DNA of 64,000 nucleotides from Aquipseudomonas ullengensis (lineage in GTDB: Bacteria > Pseudomonadota > Gammaproteobacteria > Pseudomonadales > Pseudomonadaceae), in contig NZ_JACJUD010000002.1 in NCBI RefSeq assembly GCF_014174475.1, forward strand, positions 296,323-360,322. Direction: 5' to 3'. Of the stretch, positions 60,139 through 64,000 are shown in pieces. The notes beneath the pieces are model-generated. The model made no database searches. It saw only the letters and a list, made by a program, of their open reading frames with translations, and was not told the DNA's origin. The translations under genes were made by a program, and so were the position numbers. How positions within the stretch are numbered: the stretch's first letter is position 1; every line of letters begins with the position of its first letter.

Positions 60139-60672
60139 ATGTCCAGCCGATCAATCCTGATTGCAGTACTGGGTCTGACCCTGAATGGTTGTGCCGTCTA
60201 TGACTACGACGATGATCGCTACGACTCCCGCTACTACGGAGATCGCGGCTACAGCGTGCAGCGTTATGAGACCTATCCGGTGTACCCGGCTTATCCGGTG
60301 CAGCAGCGCTACTACCGCTACGACGCCCCGCGTCACTACGGCTACCGGGAGCCGCCGCGCTACCACTACAACGGTGGTCATGACGACCGGCGTGACCGCC
60401 ACCCTAACGATCATCGCCGTCACGACAACGACCGGCGCCACGACAAACCTCACCAGGCCCGCCCGCCAGCCAACTATCGGCCGCCGCAGAGCGGTTGGAA
60501 TGGCCAGCGTCTGCCTGATCGCAATCACGGGCAGCAGGTTTCCCGGCCATCCAGCAGGCCGAATCAGCAACTGCTGAATGGCGGGCATCAGCGTCCGCAA
60601 CAGGCGCACAGACAGCAGCGAGGCGACAGGCGCTCCGGCGAACCTGGCAAAGGCAACCGCCACGCGAACTGA
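60139..60672 (+). CDS. Tyr/His/Arg-rich lipoprotein
   Basis: A 177-aa protein with a lipoprotein signal (MSSRSILIAVLGLTLNGC, lipobox LNGC). The mature part is low in complexity: Tyr/Asp/Arg-rich at first (YDYDDDRYDSRYYGDRGY), then His/Asp/Arg-rich (NGGHDDRRDRHPNDHRR), then Gln/Pro/Arg-rich. The histidine runs could bind metal. No family recognised. AAGGAGG precedes the ATG by 5 nt. A bidirectional terminator follows. Confidence 0.75.
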   Translation: MSSRSILIAVLGLTLNGCAVYDYDDDRYDSRYYGDRGYSVQRYETYPVYPAYPVQQRYYRYDAPRHYGYREPPRYHYNGGHDDRRDRHPNDHRRHDNDRRHDKPHQARPPANYRPPQSGWNGQRLPDRNHGQQVSRPSSRPNQQLLNGGHQRPQQAHRQQRGDRRSGEPGKGNRHAN

Positions 60673-60679
60673 AAACAAA

Positions 60680-60712
60680 AAAGCCGGCCCATTAAGGGCC
60701 GGCTTTGTTTTT
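60680..60712. terminator. Bidirectional terminator between the lipoprotein and the RTX adhesin
   Basis: Stem AAAGCCGGCCC (60680-60690) with GGGCCGGCTTT (60696-60706), 5-nt loop, A-rich on one side and T-rich on the other. Confidence 0.88.
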
Positions 60713-60722
60713 ACGCCGCAGT

Positions 60723-63700
60723 TTAGTGGTCGAGCTTGATGGTGGGGTCTGCCCCGGCAACCAGCGAGTTGATGATCGCTGTTTGCGACGCGCCCAGGCT
60801 CAGGCTCGGGTCATGCAGGTTGGTGTTGTCCAGGTGAATGGTCAGATCAGCAGTGCCGCCGCTATTCAGGCTGCCGCTGCTGCTGATCAACAGGTCGCTG
60901 CCATTGGCGCTGACTTTGATGTAATTGGTCAGATCGGCGGAGTTCTGTTCGTTCTGCAGCAGGTCGCTGAGGTCGAGGTGATCTTCGCCCAGCTTGAAGT
61001 CCCTGATGGTGTCAGTGCCCAGGTCGCCGCTTTTCCAGACAAAGGTGTCGCTTCCGGCGTCGCCTTGCAGGATGTCGTTACCGGTTCCACCAATCAGGAT
61101 GTCATCACCGGCGCCACCCAGCAGGGTGTCTATGCCGGCCTTGCCGAACAGCGTGTCGTTACCAGTCCCGCCATTCAGGGTGTCGCCAGCACTGCCGCCG
61201 TACAGCACGTCATGGCCGCCATTACCGTTCAGTGTTGTCGCGGTGTTGGAGGCCAGCAGTGTGTCATTGCCGCTGGTGCCGGTGAGGGTATTGCCCGCCT
61301 GGTAAGTGAGGCTGACATCGCCAGTATCGGTACCACCAGCACTGCCGGTTGCGGTGTACGTGCCATGGGCACTGGAGATGAACTCGCTCGGGTTGAAACC
61401 GCTGCCATCCAGGGTCAGGTCCAGGCTGTAGTTGACTGTACCGTTGCCAGATTTGTTGACCCGGATTTGGTAGCTCTGATCAGCAGTACCTGTGTTGGAG
61501 ATGGAGTTGTTGACGAGAGCGGAATAGCTGCCGCCAGTTGTGGTACCTGCATGGTATTCAAAGCTGACCGCGCTACTGGTTGCCAGCGTGAGTTTCTCGC
61601 CGGCATGCAGGGTGATGGTCAGTACATCGCTGCGGTTGTCGCTGCTGTTGTTGTTGCCACTCAGTGCGCCAGTGACCAGCAACGTAGCAGCGGTGGCTGA
61701 CTCCAGATCGAAGTTGGCGCGCGAGACAGTGGCGGCACTGGTACGTGTACTGGTGACGCTCTGCACAGGCTGCGTGGTTGGCAGCCAGCCGGTGGCCAGC
61801 GTCTGGTTGCTGCCGCTCAAGGTGCCGCCGTGTGCGGCCGAGTCGTTGGCCAGCAAGGCTTCAGCCGCTACGGTGACACTGTTGGCGAGGATGTTGGTGA
61901 TGACGGTGTCGTCCGCTGCAGTCGTCGTGCTGCTGTTCACCACGATCTTCAACAGCCCGGACTCGGAGTCCGCGTCCTTGTCGGTGAGGGTGAAGTAGAT
62001 GCGCTCCGTCCCTGCAGTTCCAGAACTGGATGGCGTGTAGCTGTAGCCGCCGGTCGACATATCGATGGTGAAGCTGCCGCCCAGAGCCGTGGTAAGGCTA
62101 AGGGTGTGGCCACTGATGGTGGGTACACCTGTTGCAGAGATGGTGTTGCTCGCCAGGTTGTAGGTGTAGGCAACGCCATCCACCGTGACCGTCATGACGT
62201 GGCCACCATCACCACCAAACCCAGCAGCGGTGGCAGTGCCTGCTACCAGGAAGCCGGCAAGTTGCTCGGCTTGCGGCGTGGTGCCAATCAGCACGCTGGA
62301 CAGCTGGCTCATGTTGGTAACGACTTTGACCAGGTTGGTGTTGTCGTCGCTGCCGGTGGCGCCGTTGTAAGCAATCGGGTTCAGGTAAGTAGCCGATACC
62401 CCCGAGCCCATACCAATGGCATAGGAAATCACCTTGTTGGCAACGAGGAAGGCCTCCCAGTTGCTCTGCCCGACATCACTGGTGCCATTGGTGCTGTTGG
62501 CATTGAAACCGCTAGCAGAACCCGCCTGGATGCCGTCACCCAACGACGGATCTGTAGACAGGTACGAGTTGCTGCCGCCGGGGTTGATGTTGGACTTGGT
62601 CGGTTCGCCGTCACTCAGGAAGTAAGAAACGTTCTGCGTACCCACGGCGGTGACGGGGCCGTTGGCGCCGTATTCGGCAGGGTTGAAGGAGTCGATGAGC
62701 TCCTGCAGCGCGGCGTCGTAGTTGGTGTATTGGGTGCCACCTGGGCGGGTGAAGGTGTTGATCAGGTTGATTGCGGCATCGAGGCTCACCCAGCCAGCGG
62801 AGAGCTGAGTATTGGTAGTGCCGAACAGGCTGATATTCACCCGCACATCGCCGCTGTCAGCGCCTGCAAGCGTTGCCTTGTAGTCATTGAGCAGCGAGAC
62901 GATGGCTTGTTTCGCGGCGTCCAGGCGGCTCAGACCATTAATGTTGGAGGACTCGTCCATGCTGGTCGAGATATCGAGGCTGATCAGCACGTTGGCGTTG
63001 AAGACAGTCTCGGTCCCGGTGGTTTTCGAGATGATGCCCGCGTGCGGTGCGTCGTCTTCGATCCTCACGGCCAGTGTGCCTGTGCTGCTGCTTGTGCCGT
63101 TGGAGATGGAGACGCCGACGTTGAAGTTCAGCACGTCCTCGCTGGTGGTATTCGGGTGATCGACAGGGCCAAGCAGGTTTACGGTGTAGCCAACGTTACT
63201 GGTGCCTGCGGCAACGGCACCATTACCGCCGTTAAGGCTGATCTGGATAACGTCGCTGGCACCTGCCTTGCCCAGGATAACGGCGTGGTTACTGCCATTG
63301 CTGCCGTAGCTCCAGGTGATTTCAACCCCACCCGACGTGAGAGACGGCAAGGAGTTGAGGTCCAGGCTGACGGTGGCAGCACCTTCGTGAGTGATTGCCA
63401 GCGTACCGCTCTGGGCGGCGCTATCGCTCGCACCGTTGGAGTCCGGAATACCTCCCGCTAGCGCTTCTTCGGAAAGCGTAACGCTGGCAGAGGCGATGGT
63501 CGGCGCGTCGTCGACGGCGGTAACCACCGGTGTATCGCTAGCGGTGCCAACCTTGGTGGCATCGTTGTTCTGGGTGACCTTGAGGTCGATGGCATCCAGG
63601 GTGCCGCCGGCGTTGATCACATTGACCCCGGCCTGGGTCAGCAGTACCTGGCCAGCAGCGCCCAGGGTGTAGTGGGGGCTCGGGGTGTTGAAGGTGACGG

Positions 63701-64000
63701 TGCGTGCATCACCTTCGGCATCGGCGGTGGTGTAGGTACCGGCCACCGCGCCCACGACCACGCCGCTGTCTTCAGTGAAGTCATTGGCGGTGACGGTGAT
63801 GGTCGGCGCGTCGTCGACGGCGGTAACCACCGGTGTATCGCTAGCGGTGCCAACCTTGGTGGCGTCGTTGTTCTGAGTGACCTTGAGGTCGATGGCATCC
63901 AGGGTGCCGCCGGCGTTGATCACATTGACCCCGGCCTGGGTCAGCAGTACCTGGCCAGCAGCGCCCAGGGTGTAGTGGGGGCTCGGGGTGTTGAAGGTGA
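60723..64000 (-). CDS. 3' part of a giant RTX adhesin exported by type I secretion (partial)
   Basis: The frame runs from the window edge to a TAA at 60723-60725, about 1092 residues. From the N-terminal side: 101-aa repeats (at least two copies, with TEDSG and LKVTQNNDATKVGTASDTPV); cadherin/VCBS-like domains; a von Willebrand A domain with MIDAS motif SLDISTSMDES (DxSxS); a further T1SS domain; calcium-binding RTX nonapeptides (NGNGGHDVLYGG, GGTGNDTLFGKAG); and the C-terminal secretion domain DTIRDFKLGEDHLDLSDLL ending TIKLDH. This is the architecture of LapA-type biofilm adhesins. No transporter gene is visible, so it is probably encoded outside the window. Confidence 0.9.
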   Translation of the reverse strand, partial: TFNTPSPHYTLGAAGQVLLTQAGVNVINAGGTLDAIDLKVTQNNDATKVGTASDTPVVTAVDDAPTITVTANDFTEDSGVVVGAVAGTYTTADAEGDARTVTFNTPSPHYTLGAAGQVLLTQAGVNVINAGGTLDAIDLKVTQNNDATKVGTASDTPVVTAVDDAPTIASASVTLSEEALAGGIPDSNGASDSAAQSGTLAITHEGAATVSLDLNSLPSLTSGGVEITWSYGSNGSNHAVILGKAGASDVIQISLNGGNGAVAAGTSNVGYTVNLLGPVDHPNTTSEDVLNFNVGVSISNGTSSSTGTLAVRIEDDAPHAGIISKTTGTETVFNANVLISLDISTSMDESSNINGLSRLDAAKQAIVSLLNDYKATLAGADSGDVRVNISLFGTTNTQLSAGWVSLDAAINLINTFTRPGGTQYTNYDAALQELIDSFNPAEYGANGPVTAVGTQNVSYFLSDGEPTKSNINPGGSNSYLSTDPSLGDGIQAGSASGFNANSTNGTSDVGQSNWEAFLVANKVISYAIGMGSGVSATYLNPIAYNGATGSDDNTNLVKVVTNMSQLSSVLIGTTPQAEQLAGFLVAGTATAAGFGGDGGHVMTVTVDGVAYTYNLASNTISATGVPTISGHTLSLTTALGGSFTIDMSTGGYSYTPSSSGTAGTERIYFTLTDKDADSESGLLKIVVNSSTTTAADDTVITNILANSVTVAAEALLANDSAAHGGTLSGSNQTLATGWLPTTQPVQSVTSTRTSAATVSRANFDLESATAATLLVTGALSGNNNSSDNRSDVLTITLHAGEKLTLATSSAVSFEYHAGTTTGGSYSALVNNSISNTGTADQSYQIRVNKSGNGTVNYSLDLTLDGSGFNPSEFISSAHGTYTATGSAGGTDTGDVSLTYQAGNTLTGTSGNDTLLASNTATTLNGNGGHDVLYGGSAGDTLNGGTGNDTLFGKAGIDTLLGGAGDDILIGGTGNDILQGDAGSDTFVWKSGDLGTDTIRDFKLGEDHLDLSDLLQNEQNSADLTNYIKVSANGSDLLISSSGSLNSGGTADLTIHLDNTNLHDPSLSLGASQTAIINSLVAGADPTIKLDH

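Noticed and set aside
61830..63461. Long plus-strand open frame (543 aa) opposite the RTX adhesin
   Set aside because: The minus-strand frame has clear RTX and VWA motifs over the same bases; the plus frame has none.
63509..64000. CRISPR-like array
   Set aside because: The repeat unit is 303 bp, has no spacers and is an in-frame protein repeat.

Overview
The window is a 64 kb piece of a GC-rich Pseudomonas chromosome. The gene content points to Pseudomonas sensu stricto: RhlG, AhpC/AhpF, a FinR-Fpr pair, a SadC-like diguanylate cyclase beside class I fumarase and PykA, FolM-FolE-FolX, DhcA/DhcB with their LysR regulator, PhaG, an alginate lyase and a short LOV photoreceptor. Several blocks keep the gene order I remember from P. 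aeruginosa or P. putida, but those blocks are joined differently here. The species cannot be fixed from sequence alone.

Layout. 1-3.6 kb: end of a secreted protein, rhlG, a DUF3820 gene, a 268-bp MITE-like hairpin element, and dgt. 3.6-7.1 kb: ahpF, ahpC, a PilZ-like protein and a short LOV protein. 7.2-12.4 kb: flavodoxin, cupin, then a compact uncharacterised catabolic cluster (class II aldolase, alpha/beta hydrolase, DUF1569, SDR, enoyl-CoA hydratase). 12.4-19.9 kb: SirB1-like protein, small conserved proteins, the folM-folE-folX pterin operon with a candidate light-regulated promoter, and a MerR/LitR-type regulator. 19.9-31.5 kb: fumarase, diguanylate cyclase, ferredoxin reductase, enoyl-CoA hydratase, pyruvate kinase, small envelope proteins, finR/fpr, trmO and a truncated Fur-like protein. 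31.6-37.6 kb: a 1357-aa autotransporter divergent from an unusual fusion of a response regulator to a degenerate sensor kinase. 37.6-47.7 kb: FKBP, a metallo-beta-lactamase-fold hydrolase, alginate lyase, CoA transferase with regulator, tRNA-Gly, phaG, rsuA and a second diguanylate cyclase. 48-59.9 kb: a guanidine uptake and degradation operon. 60.1-64 kb: a His/Tyr-rich lipoprotein and the 3' end of a giant RTX adhesin that runs out of the window.

The most interesting system is a guanidine regulon. Three guanidine-I (ykkC) riboswitches are visible: two on the minus strand, before each of two periplasmic binding proteins, and one on the plus strand about 20 kb away, before an MBL-fold hydrolase. 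The minus-strand operon reads: binding protein, permease, ATPase, two urea-carboxylase-associated proteins (carboxyguanidine deiminase family), a 1199-aa biotin-dependent carboxylase, and allophanate hydrolase. That is a complete guanidine-to-ammonia route. Each riboswitch has a good sigma-54 (-24/-12) promoter 60-70 bp upstream, so nitrogen limitation and guanidine appear to be combined as two signals. The MBL-fold hydrolase has no guanidine role that I know of and is a candidate new member of the pathway.

A second theme is light and c-di-GMP: a short LOV protein, a class II LitR-like repressor, a TGTACA direct repeat over the folMEX promoter, two GGEEF diguanylate cyclases and PilZ-type proteins. 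Intergenic spaces, especially inside the guanidine operon, carry at least four families of dispersed palindromic repeats.
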